A DNA stretch of 64,000 nt from Rhodoplanes sp. Z2-YC6860 (GCF_001579845.1 NZ_CP007440.1:2236001-2300000); one strand, 5' to 3'; numbered from the stretch's first letter, positions 33,886 through 42,940 are shown. Notes: generated by a model not told the origin, from the letters alone. Numbers and translations: made by a program.

Positions 33886-34035
33886 GTGCACAGGGAACAG
33901 AATCATGTTGTCGAGTCCGCCGCCGAAGCGCGGGCGGGGTTTCTAGATAGGCCCGTTTTCGCTGTCCTAGCTGTGAGTTGTGTGCTGGTCGTCGTCGGAT
34001 TCATTCTGACGTACATCGGGTTTTTCAAATTCTGA
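33886..34035 (+). CDS. 49-residue membrane peptide (family M)
   Basis: GTG 33886 sits 5 nt after a perfect AGGAGG. Polar start HREQNHVVESAAEARAGFLDRP, then the span VFAVLAVSCVLVVVGFILTYIGFF. It is clearly paralogous to the 49-residue peptide at 42,192, sharing HHVVESA.EARAGFLDRPV in register, which shows that both are real genes. Probably an inner-membrane small protein. Confidence 0.75.
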   Translation: MHREQNHVVESAAEARAGFLDRPVFAVLAVSCVLVVVGFILTYIGFFKF

Positions 34036-34058
34036 AATGCGGCCCGGAGGTCACCCGC

Positions 34059-34298
34059 GATGACGATGTGGCCAATCATCTAAAATTCGTCGAAACAAGC
34101 TTGGATGGGCACGACGACCTGGTCGGATGCGGACTTACCGCGGCAGACATTCAGATGAGCTTCGTCTGCGAGCTTGCAGGCGCCCGGTTTGACATTGCTT
34201 GATACCCGAACATTGCGGCCTGGGTGAAACGCTTTCAGGCACGGCCTGTGCCTATCGCGCTGCGCCGGGGCGTACAGCTTCGCGGAATAACAAATTAG
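34059..34298 (+). pseudogene. Glutathione S-transferase C-terminal remnant
   Basis: One frame reads VANHLKFVETSLDGHDDLVG, CGLTAADIQMSF, CELAGARFDIA, an in-frame TGA at 34200-34202, then YPNIAAWVKRFQARP. This is the C-terminal helical domain of a GST (LTAADIQMSF with the N-capping box, YPxxAAWVxRxxARP). The thioredoxin-like N-terminal half is missing. Confidence 0.75.
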
Positions 34299-34308
34299 AT
34301 ACCGTCCG

Positions 34309-35571
34309 TCAGTCGGGCCGCATCGCCGTATCGGCGCGAACATCTTTTACGGTCGAGGGCGGTACAGCTGGGCCACTTCTGCCCCAGGCATTGCGGATGT
34401 AGGTCGCGACCGCCGCGACCTGTGCATCGTCGAGTTGGGTGCCGTAGGACGGCATGCCCGGCGCTGTTGGCTCGCGCTTCGTTCCAATGCTTCGAGCGCC
34501 ACGCAGAATGATACGGACGGCGGTCGTGGGATCGCTCGGGCCGCTCACGCCGGAATCAACCAACGACGGGAAGAGCTTCGGAACACCTTTTCCATCAAGT
34601 CCATGGCAGGCCGAGCACTGGTCTCGGTAGATTGCGTCGCCAGCCACCATCGCGGGATCGGTCGCCGCGATGGGCTTTGCGGCCTCTGCTTTGCCTCCGA
34701 CCGACTGCAGGTAGGTCGCGATCGCGTGAAGATCGCCCTCTTGCATCTTCGAGCTCGAGAGTTCGACCTCTTCGGCCATCGGGCCCGTCGCCGCCGTGAT
34801 CCGGTTGTGTCCGGAGCTTAAGTAAACGACAAGATCGTCAGTCGACCATTTGGCCAGGCCGCCATTCGGATCGTTGGTGATATTGGGTGCGAACCAGCCT
34901 TGGAGCTGCGAACCTTGCAGATGTTGCGACGTCTTGTCGCCGCCCAGGAACGACTTTGGCGTGTGGCAGGCGCCGCAGTGACCAGGCCCTTCGACAAGGA
35001 ATGCGCCGCGGTTCCACTCGGGCGACTTCTCCGGATTGGGCTTGAACTCGCCTTCTTTGAAATACAGGGCGTTCCACACGCCCATCGCCGCGCGAATGTT
35101 GAACGGGAAGGGCAGCGTGTTGCTCTCAACCTTGTTCCGAACGGGCTCGACCGTTTTCAAATATGCGAAGATATCGTCGACATCCCGGCGCGACATTTTT
35201 GTGTAAGCATTGTAGGGCATCGCCGGATAAAGATGCGAACCGGTGCGGCCACGCCCCTTGCGAAGCGCGTTGTCGAAGGCGTCGGCCGTCCATACGCCGA
35301 TGCCGGTTTCGGGATCCGGTGTGATATTCGGAGCAACGATGTTGCCGAACGGTGTTTCGATCGGTCGTCCACCGGCGAACGGTTTCTTGCTCTCGGGCAC
35401 CGTGTGACAACTGGCGCAATCCGAGGCGACAGCAAGATAACGGCCGCGCTCGATCTGCGAGAACTCCTGTGGATCGTTGGCTAGGGAGCGGCCGCTCCCC
35501 GCGACGACGAGAACGGTAAGCGAAGCGCCGAGCAAGCGGGCGGCGCGCCTGAATGATCGCGATTCAGACAT
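34309..35571 (-). CDS. Triheme cytochrome c subunit of a GMC-type dehydrogenase
   Basis: A 420-residue exported protein (signal LLGASLTVLVVAGSGRSLA) with three heme-binding CxxCH sites: SDCASCHTVP, GHCGACHTPKS and DQCSACHGLDG, each with later axial Met candidates (for example YPAMPYNAYTKM). It is the electron-transfer subunit of gluconate 2-dehydrogenase / fructose / alcohol dehydrogenase complexes, passing electrons to ubiquinone or an oxidase. Overlaps the GMC subunit gene by 8 bp. Confidence 0.92.
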   Translation of the reverse strand: MSESRSFRRAARLLGASLTVLVVAGSGRSLANDPQEFSQIERGRYLAVASDCASCHTVPESKKPFAGGRPIETPFGNIVAPNITPDPETGIGVWTADAFDNALRKGRGRTGSHLYPAMPYNAYTKMSRRDVDDIFAYLKTVEPVRNKVESNTLPFPFNIRAAMGVWNALYFKEGEFKPNPEKSPEWNRGAFLVEGPGHCGACHTPKSFLGGDKTSQHLQGSQLQGWFAPNITNDPNGGLAKWSTDDLVVYLSSGHNRITAATGPMAEEVELSSSKMQEGDLHAIATYLQSVGGKAEAAKPIAATDPAMVAGDAIYRDQCSACHGLDGKGVPKLFPSLVDSGVSGPSDPTTAVRIILRGARSIGTKREPTAPGMPSYGTQLDDAQVAAVATYIRNAWGRSGPAVPPSTVKDVRADTAMRPD

Positions 35572-37342
35572 GGATCAGCGGCCCGGTGTTTTTAAGATAT
35601 CGATTGCGGATTGCCGATGCTGCCCAGAAGGCGAGGGCGGCAACGGTGCCCGTCGGATTGTATCCAGCGTTTTGGGGAAACGCGCTCGCGCCCAGCACGA
35701 ACAGATTTGAGACGTCCCAGTGCTGCAGGTACTTGTTCACGGCGCTCGTCGTTGGATCCGTGCCCATGATCGCCCCGCCGTTCAGGTGAGTCGTCTGATA
35801 CGTCGTCATGTCGTAAGGGGCAGTGCGATACGAAGGCGCGACGGCCTTCGCTCCCATCGCCTTGATGATCTCGGCGAACTTGTCGGTCAGAAACTTGTTT
35901 TGCTTCACCTCGTTGTCGTGCAAATCGATCGTCATGCGCATCAAGGGGCGGTCGAAGCGATCCTTGTAGGTTGGGTCAAGATCGAGATAGACGTCCCGGT
36001 ACGCGTAGAAACTGCCATGCACCCCGGTGCCAGGCTTCACGGTGCTCAAGTAATTCTCCTTTACGGCCTTCTTCCACGCCGCGCCCCATTTCGGCGTGCC
36101 GGGCGGCACGAGCGTGGACTCGATCGGACGCGCGCCCGTCTGGACGTGACCCACATAGCCGCCGCCGACGAAACCATGGGGACCGTGATCGAAATTGTCG
36201 CCGTTAAACTCATCGACGCACATGCCGATCGAGCCCGAAGCGACGAATGGATTGAAGTTGTACTTGGTGTGATCGAAGAAGCCGTTCACGCTCGATATCG
36301 TTTGATGCGTGAAGTTGCGGCCTATGACGCCAGTATTTTTCTCCGGGTCGTACGGCTGACCGATCCCCGAATGCAGCAGTAGCTGCACATTGAAAAGCGA
36401 ATAGGCGGAGAGAATGACGAGATCGGCGGGCTGTTCCCATTCCTCGCCACTCGTATCGACGAAGGTTACGCCGGTAGCGTGCTTGCCGGAGCGATCGGTG
36501 TTAATGCGAACGACTTCGGAATTGTCGCGCGCGGTGAAGTTGGATTTGCGCACAAGCGCAGGGAGAAGCGTGGTCTGAGGGCTTGCCTTCGAATAATTGG
36601 CGCAGCCGAACCACTCACAATGACCGCAATAGGTGCAAGGGCCCATCTGGAGGCCGAGTGTATTCGTATAAGCCTGCGAAAGATTACCCGACGGTTGCGG
36701 GAATGGCTTGTAGCCGAGCTCACGCGCAGCTTTCGCAAAGAGCTGGTAACCCCAAGGCTGTTTTTGGGCGGGCGTCGGATAGGGGCGGGAGCGCGGCCCT
36801 TCAAACGGGTTGCCGCCTTCCTGGATTTGCCCTTTTAAATTTCCGGCGGTGCCCGACGTGCCGCAGAGATATTCGAACGCGTCGTAGTGCGTCTCGAGTT
36901 CGTCGTAGGTGACACCCCAATCCTGGATCGTCATGTCCTCAGGCAAAAAAGACGCCCCATAACGCTGGGTGAGGTGCGTCTTGAGCACGAAATCAGACGG
37001 CAGAAATCGCCACGTCTCTGCGTTCCAATGCACACCGCCGCCGCCCACGCCGTTCGGCGGCATGAAGGCGCCCCAGCTTCGAATGGGAAGCGCCGTTTGC
37101 CCGATCTTGTTGCGGAAGCTGAAGGTCAATTGATCCGGCCGCAGGAAAAGTTCGTGGCGAACTCGGTAGCGCAACTCGTCCTGCATGTAGGTCGGCGGAA
37201 AGTCAGTCGGCGCGTCGCGCCAGGGACCGCGTTCGATCGCGACGACGTCGAGACCTTCATCGGTCAATTCGTGCGCCATGATCGAGCCGGTCCAGCCCAA
37301 TCCGATAATGACGACATCTTTTTTCGGGAGGCGTTTTGTCAT
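35564..37342 (-). CDS. FAD-dependent GMC oxidoreductase, large subunit
   Basis: Catalytic subunit of a gluconate 2-dehydrogenase-type complex, about 592 residues. The FAD-binding dinucleotide fold is DVVIIGLGWTGSIMAHELTDEG, with ERGPWRD following. A Cys-rich segment MGPCTYCGHCEWFGC could bind an iron-sulfur cluster, as described in FAD-dependent glucose dehydrogenases. Late motifs HLNGGAIMGTDP and FPQNAGYNPTGTVAALAF hold the active-site His/Asn region. ATG 37342 is used; GTG 37366 would overlap the upstream gene. The sugar or alcohol substrate is unknown. Confidence 0.9.
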   Translation of the reverse strand: MTKRLPKKDVVIIGLGWTGSIMAHELTDEGLDVVAIERGPWRDAPTDFPPTYMQDELRYRVRHELFLRPDQLTFSFRNKIGQTALPIRSWGAFMPPNGVGGGGVHWNAETWRFLPSDFVLKTHLTQRYGASFLPEDMTIQDWGVTYDELETHYDAFEYLCGTSGTAGNLKGQIQEGGNPFEGPRSRPYPTPAQKQPWGYQLFAKAARELGYKPFPQPSGNLSQAYTNTLGLQMGPCTYCGHCEWFGCANYSKASPQTTLLPALVRKSNFTARDNSEVVRINTDRSGKHATGVTFVDTSGEEWEQPADLVILSAYSLFNVQLLLHSGIGQPYDPEKNTGVIGRNFTHQTISSVNGFFDHTKYNFNPFVASGSIGMCVDEFNGDNFDHGPHGFVGGGYVGHVQTGARPIESTLVPPGTPKWGAAWKKAVKENYLSTVKPGTGVHGSFYAYRDVYLDLDPTYKDRFDRPLMRMTIDLHDNEVKQNKFLTDKFAEIIKAMGAKAVAPSYRTAPYDMTTYQTTHLNGGAIMGTDPTTSAVNKYLQHWDVSNLFVLGASAFPQNAGYNPTGTVAALAFWAASAIRNRYLKNTGPLIHV

Positions 37343-37344
37343 GG

Positions 37345-38100
37345 CTATCGGGTCCGTGGCGTCCACTCGGCGCGGCCTGCGATGCTCACTGGCAGCAAGG
37401 GGAAGCGCTCGTTCGGTCGGTCGACCCAGTCGAGGTAATTGTAGCGAGCGCCGGGGTAACCGATCATCTTCCAGGCAACCATGTCGCGGTTGCCGCCATA
37501 GATCGGATCGGCAAAGAAGCCCATCTGCACGTCCTTGACTGCCTGCTCCATGAACGCTTTGCCGTCAGCGCCCACTAGCGTGAGCGACCCGCTCTCGAGG
37601 CCTTTGAGGATATCGTCCTTGTCGGCATCCGGGAGATCGGCGAAGACTTTGCCGCCAAACTTCAAACTGACGGCATGATCGAGTGCGCCGAGCCAACTGC
37701 GATATTGCTCGGCGGGGCCGTCTTTCGATTGCGCGCCCTGGTTTTTTGCGCCGGGTTGAAACGGTGGGCGGACGTAGAGGCCGTCCTGCTTTCCGTAGGG
37801 GCCCGCGAGCTGTCGGTCGATGAATACGGCGCAACCGGAATCCTTGCCTCCAGGCGTGTCAGGATCGGGCGGTATGATCCGATCGGCGACCGCCTCCATC
37901 GCCCTGGCTTCGGCGCCGGTGAAGAACTGCCAGGGGCCGGGGCGCGCCGCCGTCGGCGGAGCGCCGGCATTCGGCTCCCAGGGCAGTCGATCCAGGATCT
38001 GGGTCGCGCCCGCACGCGACATTCCGAGAAGTAGACACGCGGTACCGGTCAGAAGCTCACGGCGGCGGAGCGCGGAGCCTTGGCTTGTCGCCTGGCCCAT
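37345..38100 (-). CDS. Gluconate 2-dehydrogenase subunit 3 family protein (Tat signal)
   Basis: Small subunit that escorts the folded FAD subunit through the Tat pathway. ATG 38100 follows GGAGGACC. The twin-arginine-type leader is LRRRELLTGTACLLLGMSRA. The body has FFTGAEARAMEAVADRIIPPD, KDSGCAVFIDRQLAGPYG and a C-terminal GYPGARYNYLDWVDRPNERF, all typical. It is the first gene of a three-gene operon: subunit 3, GMC subunit, cytochrome c. Confidence 0.88.
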   Translation of the reverse strand: MGQATSQGSALRRRELLTGTACLLLGMSRAGATQILDRLPWEPNAGAPPTAARPGPWQFFTGAEARAMEAVADRIIPPDPDTPGGKDSGCAVFIDRQLAGPYGKQDGLYVRPPFQPGAKNQGAQSKDGPAEQYRSWLGALDHAVSLKFGGKVFADLPDADKDDILKGLESGSLTLVGADGKAFMEQAVKDVQMGFFADPIYGGNRDMVAWKMIGYPGARYNYLDWVDRPNERFPLLPVSIAGRAEWTPRTR

Positions 38101-38275
38101 GCCTTGGTCCTCCACATCAATCGATTGCAGAACGCGACAATCTTCTGTCTTGCGGTCGTACAATCAATGCTCAGTGCTACGCCCCGCCCGCAGCATTCAA
38201 GGTACGCATCGAAGAGTCAAATAACGGCGCGGACTGAAAATGATCGCCGAATTGAACCACTTTGGAGTCTCAGCG

Positions 38276-38953
38276 TTATCCCAAATCCGCCTGCTGTAAT
38301 TTCAACCGGATGCTGGTCCAAAGATATAGCGACGCGACGCTGCGATAGGGGCGCCATAGCAGGGCACGCTCCTTCACCTGGTTTGGCGTGGCTATGCTCC
38401 TCATTCGTGCGATTAGCTGCACGCCCCGGCGGATGCCAAGGTCGCTCGCCGGCATGACGTCCTCCCGTCCCAGATTGAAGATCAGAAAGACGTTCACCGT
38501 CCACGGGCCAACGCCGGGAATGCTTGTCAGAGCGGCGACTACCTCATCGTCCGGCAAGGTTGGGAGCGCCTTCGCTCGCTTGCGGTTTGCAAGGAACCAT
38601 GCCGCGAGATTTGCGATCGCGCGTGCTTTCGATTTGGCGAGCCCGGCAGCGGCGATTGAAGCCTCACTCATCGCTCCGATCTTGCCCGGGCTAAAAGGCT
38701 TTCCGACCTCCGCTTTGAGGCGCGCGTAGATCGAGGCCGCCGCTTTGGCGGAGACGCTCTGGTAGACGACCGCGCGCACTAGCGCTTCGAAGGGCGGTGT
38801 GGGCGAGGGGGCAACGTGCCGCGGTCCACTGCGCTCAATGATGACTTTGATTAGGCGTCCCAAGGCCGGATCGGCTTTGGCGAGCGCCCGTTCAATACGA
38901 GGGAGAGTTTTGGGGGCGGGCATCAGTGGCAACGGTTGGTTGAGAGTCTCCAA
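38276..38953 (-). CDS. DNA-3-methyladenine glycosylase (AlkA family)
   Basis: A 225-residue HhH-GPD base-excision enzyme removing alkylated purines. The core has FEALVRAVVYQSVSAKAAASIYARL (family: I..QQxS.KAA), the helix-hairpin-helix LTSIPGVGPWTVNVFLIF, and the catalytic Asp in DVMPASDLGIRRGVQL. It lacks the AlkA N-terminal domain, like many short alphaproteobacterial forms. Stands alone, divergent from nothing close. Confidence 0.9.
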   Translation of the reverse strand: METLNQPLPLMPAPKTLPRIERALAKADPALGRLIKVIIERSGPRHVAPSPTPPFEALVRAVVYQSVSAKAAASIYARLKAEVGKPFSPGKIGAMSEASIAAAGLAKSKARAIANLAAWFLANRKRAKALPTLPDDEVVAALTSIPGVGPWTVNVFLIFNLGREDVMPASDLGIRRGVQLIARMRSIATPNQVKERALLWRPYRSVASLYLWTSIRLKLQQADLG

Positions 38954-39095
38954 TGTTAATCGAGACTGCGCAACAAATTCCTTGCCCCGTGGACTCGGTG
39001 CATGTCATGGAAATGATAACCAGCGGTCATGGGAGTGGCGCCGCGGCATGGAATGCCGTGATGCCGGGCGCTGAAGAGTCCTGTTGGTCGTAGCG

Positions 39096-39251
39096 TCACA
39101 TCCATGTCATGACTGGCGTCGTCGTTGTATGCGTGACGATTTTCTTAAACCACGCGACAAGCCGCTTATCAACGATGTAGGGGAGCTTGCGTGGGTTGGG
39201 AGTGGCGCGGGTGTCAAGCACGCCGTCTATGTAGAAAAATAGAAGTCTCAT
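39096..39251 (-). pseudogene. Truncated HAD-family phosphatase
   Basis: 51 residues beginning MRLLFFYIDGVLDTRATPNP then KLPYIVDKRLVAWFKKIV, the start of a HAD-domain protein (expected LFLDIDGVL). The nucleophile Asp is replaced by Tyr (FYIDGV), and a stop follows where relatives continue with STWR. Both defects argue for a dead gene. Confidence 0.65.
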
Positions 39252-39712
39252 AGGCCACTCTTCACGCGAAAACGAGGGATGCACCTTCGAATCCGCTGCG
39301 GCGGCAGCTAAGACGCCATTCAACCGCGGGCACGGCATGAAAGGCGCCATTAGAGGCAGCTCGGCGGCGGGCTTAGCGCTGCTAGGGCTGCCCCGTGCCT
39401 CCGGCGGCTCCATTGGTTTGCTGCCGTGCCGCGTTGTTCACGACAATGCCGAGACCTTCCAAAGCCGTGTTACCAGTTGCCGGCAGAACGCCTCATCACG
39501 CAAATCGCCGGGGATTGCGGCTCCTGCCCGACCCTCGACTTTGATAAAGGCGTGACCCGCAGGAGAAGTTTCAACGCGCCAAGCGTGATTTACGACAGCG
39601 AAGCGATTAGGCTTGGCCGAACGATACCTTTCCTGACCCTCCGCGAGCCCAAGTCAGGGATAGTGCCGAGGAACCTTCCGTTTTGCCGACATCGCGAAGG
39701 GCGACAACTGAC
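39252..39712. other. 460-bp stretch without recognisable genes
   Basis: Only short overlapping frames with no family pattern or good ribosome site. It lies between two remnants (HAD and CyoA), consistent with a decaying region. Confidence 0.5.
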
Positions 39713-40070
39713 ATGATATTCCGCGCGCTAGCCCTTGTTGCCGTTGCTTCACTGTGCGGCTGCCGCGAGGGCGTTCTCGATCCCAAAGGACCTATTTCCG
39801 AAGCCGAACGCCAGATTTTGTTCAACTCGCTTGGCATCATGCTGGCGATCGTTATCCCGACGATCCTCGCGACGCTCGGCGTGGCCTACTGGTTTCGTTC
39901 GTCCAACGAGCGGGCACGCCAGCAGCGAGACGCGGGCGTCCTCGGGCACCGGTATGCTCGTGCCGTTCACGTTCAAAGCCATTGCAATCTCCAGAGAAGC
40001 TGCCGGATGGACATGCGCCGACCGGAGGGCGTCTGCCAACCGTGCTTTTGCCGGACGTTAAAGCCCGTCG
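39713..40070 (+). pseudogene. Decayed cyoA (ubiquinol oxidase subunit II) 5' part
   Basis: ATG 39713 opens a lipoprotein leader (ALVAVASLCGC) and then CREGVLDPKGPISEAERQIL, LAIVIPTILATLGVAYWFRS, exactly the N-terminus and first membrane span of CyoA. After FRSSNERARQ the frame is lost; pieces in another frame (MLVPFTFKAIAISREAAGW) may be later sequence. The CuA-like domain and cyoBCD are absent. Confidence 0.75.
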
Positions 40071-40196
40071 CTAAGCGCGGTTCCCTCTGCTTCGCCTAAA
40101 CATGGGCTATCCTTACCGACCGCCCTCGAGGCCGGGAACAACTCGGAATTCGCAGGAAACATTTAAGAAACGAGCTCAGCTGCGGGGAAGCAGCTA

Positions 40197-40625
40197 TCTG
40201 CGGCCACCTGAGATGGCCTGAAAGACGAGTGCGATGCGTTCGCCACGCATGCTTGATCTGACTCGGCCTGACCGTTCGAGCGCTGCCAGACCATGAAGGG
40301 TGGCCCAAAACGCCTCTGTCACGTCGGCCACATTGGCGCAAAAAGCAAAAAGGTGGTACGACGTCCGCCAGTGCTTCGAAGGCAGAGCGTAGCTCCTGTC
40401 TCGTTCTGGCTTCGGCGAACCGTGAGTTTACCGGCAAGACGAACATGGCCTCGTAGACCGAAGGATGACGTAGTGCTGAAGGCGACGTAGGCCATCGCTA
40501 CGTTTTTGAGGGCGTCTCGTCGTCCTGACGACCCGCTTGCCGCTGTACGAAGAACCACCGTGAACTCCCGGAAGCCCTCGCGGGCGACGGCTCCCACGAT
40601 CGCATCTGTGTCCTTCTTGGTTTAA
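40197..40625 (-). pseudogene. Decayed TetR-family regulator
   Basis: Parts of a TetR C-terminal domain in two frames: DAIVGAVAREGFREFTVVLRTAA and AMAYVAFSTTSSFGL, then after a frame change FWATLHGLAALERSGRV and IALVFQAISGG (family: LWATLHGLA.L...G). No intact N-terminal helix-turn-helix can be read. Confidence 0.6.
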
Positions 40626-40756
40626 GCGGCTTTTGAAGCGCGTACCCTTCCACCGAGCCAAGAGATCGCGGTCGCTCCCGACGAGCCCGCCCTGGGATAA
40701 CGAACCAGCCCGCACGCCTTGGCGTCCAGGCTGTTGGTCGTGCCTAGTGGAGGTCG

Positions 40757-40936
40757 TCACTTCTCACGTCCGTGCTGCGGTTTAGTAGATTTCGCGTCAA
40801 CAGGAGAAGCTGTGTCGTCCTTGCTTAGTTTGGCATTTCCAATTTTCTTGCCGGACATATTGCCAGGATTGAAATGAAACTTGCCCGGCGGCATTTCGCC
40901 TGGTCGTGTCGTCTTCGGGTCTTTGTTGTTGCTCAT
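40757..40936 (-). CDS. Small hydrophilic hypothetical protein (59 residues)
   Basis: ATG 40936 has AAAGGA 8 nt upstream. Sequence SNNKDPKTTRPGEMPPGKF, NPGNMSGKKIGNAKLSKDD: charged, Lys/Pro-rich, probably disordered. No family known to me. It follows the DUF3551 gene on the same strand, beyond a likely terminator. Confidence 0.55.
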   Translation of the reverse strand: MSNNKDPKTTRPGEMPPGKFHFNPGNMSGKKIGNAKLSKDDTASPVDAKSTKPQHGREK

Positions 40937-41118
40937 CTGAAGATCCTTTGAAAGTAGGGGCTTACGGTGGCAGAGAACGTCGCCAAGCTGGCACTTCGCG
41001 CCAGACGGCGCCGAGCGGCGTACGATCAAATAAAAAGACCCCGCCGGTTAAGACAGGGCCTCTCTCCGAGCAGGCGGGGGCTGGGGGGCTGAGTGCCCGC
41101 TCGTGTCTAGTCAAGTCG

Positions 41119-41328
41119 TCAGTCTCGGCGGTGTTCCCTGCCAGTGTAGAATCCGTTGGGCCGACAGAAACCACCGTTTCCGGAGATAGCCGCTCGACAC
41201 TGCTGGTAGGTCCGGAAGTAACAGTTCGACCCGTTCCTGCCGGCGTAGTCCGCGCACCATTTGTAGGAATCGGCGTGGGCAGCGGTGGCCATGAGGATGA
41301 AACCGAAGGTTAGAGCGATTTTCTTCAT
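41119..41328 (-). CDS. DUF3551 small exported protein
   Basis: 69 residues with signal peptide (KKIALTFGFILMATAAHA) and the Cys-rich DUF3551 pattern: WCADYAGRNGSNCYF, TYQQCRAAISGNGGFCRPN. The spacing of the four Cys suggests two disulfides in the periplasm. AAGGA precedes ATG 41328. Common, function unknown, in Bradyrhizobium-type genomes. Confidence 0.85.
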   Translation of the reverse strand: MKKIALTFGFILMATAAHADSYKWCADYAGRNGSNCYFRTYQQCRAAISGNGGFCRPNGFYTGREHRRD

Positions 41329-41814
41329 CTGGTTGTCCTTTCGAAGAAACAGTCACCTCTGAGTGAGTTAGTTGCGTGCGCCCGCGTCTGATGGGGCTGC
41401 GGTCTGGCCTGACGAGCTCGATTGCGCTGTGGTTCGAACCGACGCTTGGATGAGGATACGCTATCTTGAGGACTTGCATCACGTCAGATAGGCACGACGC
41501 GCTGCTCAATTCACCGCGGGGCGTTTGAATTTGATTAGCTATCGATGGTGTAAAGCGACGCTATGCCGAGCCAAGAGAGCCGACCGCAACCAACTACGGC
41601 GACCACTAAGGTTTGCTTGCGTCGCTGAATAGTTGCGCTGTTTGTAAAGCCCAAGTAGGCCGTATGACCCGTTCTTTGATGCCCAAAGCAAGACTAAATG
41701 CAGTCCCACCGTGCGCTAAGCGACTCAATTCACTCAATTAGTCGGTCTGCTGACGCATCTGACATAGACGCCTCATGCCCCAGTAATACGTTCTCAAGAA
41801 CTGGGAGTTTGGTC
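41329..41814. other. 485-bp stretch without a clear gene
   Basis: Short frames only; no ribosome site with a convincing protein on either strand. Confidence 0.45.
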
Positions 41815-41994
41815 ATGTCGCTGCGTCCAGAGTGCTGTGATGTCCCGATGTGGATGGTCAAAGCAGAGCTGGGGGACTTCGCCGACCATCAGATTTTTGA
41901 GTGCAAGGTGTGCGACTCGGTTCTCAACCGGACCGTCCCGCACTCAACAGAGATTACCCACGGCAGTAAGATCATATCAGTTTTGGAGCAATGA
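41815..41994 (+). CDS. Zinc-binding small protein (family Z2), copy 1
   Basis: 59 residues starting at ATG 41815 after GGGAG. Metal ligands: ECCDVPMWM near the start and FECKVCDSVLNRT (CxxC). It is paralogous in register to the frame at 44,916 (DVPMWM.K..LGD...HQ.FECKVCDSV.NRTVPHS). A soluble zinc-ribbon-like protein of unknown role. Confidence 0.65.
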   Translation: MSLRPECCDVPMWMVKAELGDFADHQIFECKVCDSVLNRTVPHSTEITHGSKIISVLEQ

Positions 41995-42013
41995 GGCTGA
42001 TACATAGCTGGGT

Positions 42014-42100
42014 GAACTGGCCGAGAAGGCGTTCAACCTTCGCAAGCTCGCTTTGAGGATTCGGCGTGCCGAAGCCAGCATCACTTCCGTTTCAAGTAAG
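42014..42100 (+). pseudogene. Broken copy of the small helix-turn-helix gene
   Basis: The frame reads ELAEKAFNLRKLALRIRRAE ASI, matching RELAERGFNVRKLALRLRRS EPSI of the intact gene at 45,061. The start and the following residues are lost. It follows Z2 copy 1 just as the intact gene follows Z2 copy 2. Confidence 0.65.
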
Positions 42101-42123
42101 GGGCGCGATACCCTCCTGCGCTC

Positions 42124-42159
42124 GAAGCCGCCGTGCCCAATCACGGCGGCTTCACTTTT
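42124..42159 (+). terminator. Rho-independent terminator
   Basis: GAAGCCGCCGTG and CACGGCGGCTTC, a perfect 12-bp stem with 6-nt loop, followed by CACTTTTG. It ends the Z2 copy 1 transcript. Confidence 0.85.
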
Positions 42160-42191
42160 GAACTTTACATGTCACAGGCGCGTTAGTGAGA

Positions 42192-42341
42192 ATGCACAAA
42201 AAAGATCATCACGTCGTCGAATCAGCAGTCGAAGCCCGAGCGGGATTCTTGGACAGGCCCGTTCTCGTCGTTCTTGTGGTGGGCACAGTGCTTTCTGTTG
42301 CAGCTATTATCATCGCATACACGGGCGTCATTTCTCTTTAA
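42192..42341 (+). CDS. 49-residue membrane peptide (family M), copy 2
   Basis: HKKDHHVVESAVEARAGFLD then a span VLVVLVVGTVLSVAAIIIAYTGV. Same length and layout as the peptide at 33,886; about 60% of positions agree by eye, mostly in the N-terminal half. The ribosome site (GTGAG) is weak. An inverted repeat follows 6 bp after the stop. Confidence 0.7.
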   Translation: MHKKDHHVVESAVEARAGFLDRPVLVVLVVGTVLSVAAIIIAYTGVISL

Positions 42342-42347
42342 ATGAAG

Positions 42348-42369
42348 CGGCCCGGAGTTACCCGGGCCG
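42348..42369. terminator. Bidirectional terminator hairpin
   Basis: CGGCCCGG and CCGGGCCG with loop AGTTAC, between the convergent stops of the membrane peptide (+) and the Met-rich exported protein (-). Confidence 0.7.
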
Positions 42370-42374
42370 TCTCC

Positions 42375-42584
42375 TTACAAATTGCGCATCATCTTTTTCT
42401 TGATCATCTTCTTGTGCATCATTTTCTCATGACGCGTCATCTTGTGCCTGATCCCCATGCCGGTGGTCTGGTTGTTTTCCATGCCGCCGTTCATGTTCGA
42501 TCTCATGTTGGAGTTATCCATGTTCTGGCCGAACGCCGCAGTCGATAGAACGCTGAGTGCAGCTATGATCGGTAGTAGACGCAT
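42375..42584 (-). CDS. Small exported Met/Lys-rich protein
   Basis: 69 residues. ATG 42584 has AAGGAG 7 nt upstream. Signal peptide RLLPIIAALSVLSTAAFGQ, then Asn/Met-rich DNSNMRSNMNGGMENNQTTG and a tail with KKMIKKKMM repeats. Periplasmic; Met and His content hints at metal (copper) binding, but that is only a guess. Confidence 0.7.
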   Translation of the reverse strand: MRLLPIIAALSVLSTAAFGQNMDNSNMRSNMNGGMENNQTTGMGIRHKMTRHEKMMHKKMIKKKMMRNL

Positions 42585-42834
42585 TTGATGCTCCTTGATC
42601 CCCTTTGGAGATACGAAACAGCATGCGCTTTGGTTGCGTGTTGAAATTATTTGGTTACAAGGAGAGTCCGGTAGCACGCATAAAAAGTCCCGGCGCATGG
42701 CAGGGGGAAGTGGTACTGGTCAGCACGCGGTGTCGAGCTTCTGGTTCGACACTCCGCTGCCAAATAATTCTGACGTAAATCAAACAAGGTGATAGATCGT
42801 TTTTCGAATAGTGACGCGTCCCACGCGATTGTGA

Positions 42835-42859
42835 GGAACGCGCTCACATCGATGGCGTT
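42835..42859 (+). promoter_or_regulatory. Exact GGAAC-N16-CGTT site (EcfG-type promoter)
   Basis: GGAAC at 42835-42839 and CGTT at 42856-42859 with exactly 16 bases between. This is the published consensus for the alphaproteobacterial general stress sigma factor EcfG. Downstream on the plus strand there is no protein gene for 900 bp, only a short stretch ending in a terminator-like hairpin. Confidence 0.5.
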
Positions 42860-42865
42860 GGTCTG

Positions 42866-42940
42866 GTAATTCCCGACAGGGCCAAGATGCCTAAAACTCC
42901 GGGAGCGAACGAGTCCGGGGTCTAGTGCTCCGGCTTTTTC
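42866..42940 (+). ncRNA. Candidate stress-induced small RNA
   Basis: Predicted from the EcfG-type promoter to a hairpin (CCGGGAGC with GCTCCGG, one bulge, 20-nt loop) followed by CTTTTTC at 42934-42940. It would be about 75 nt and overlaps by a few bases the 3' end of the opposite gene. Only a 12-codon frame lies within it. Confidence 0.3.

Noticed and set aside
38276-38953. Linking AlkA here and the HhH-GPD-like protein at 15794 as one system
   Set aside because: Different subfamilies, 22 kb apart, no shared neighbours.
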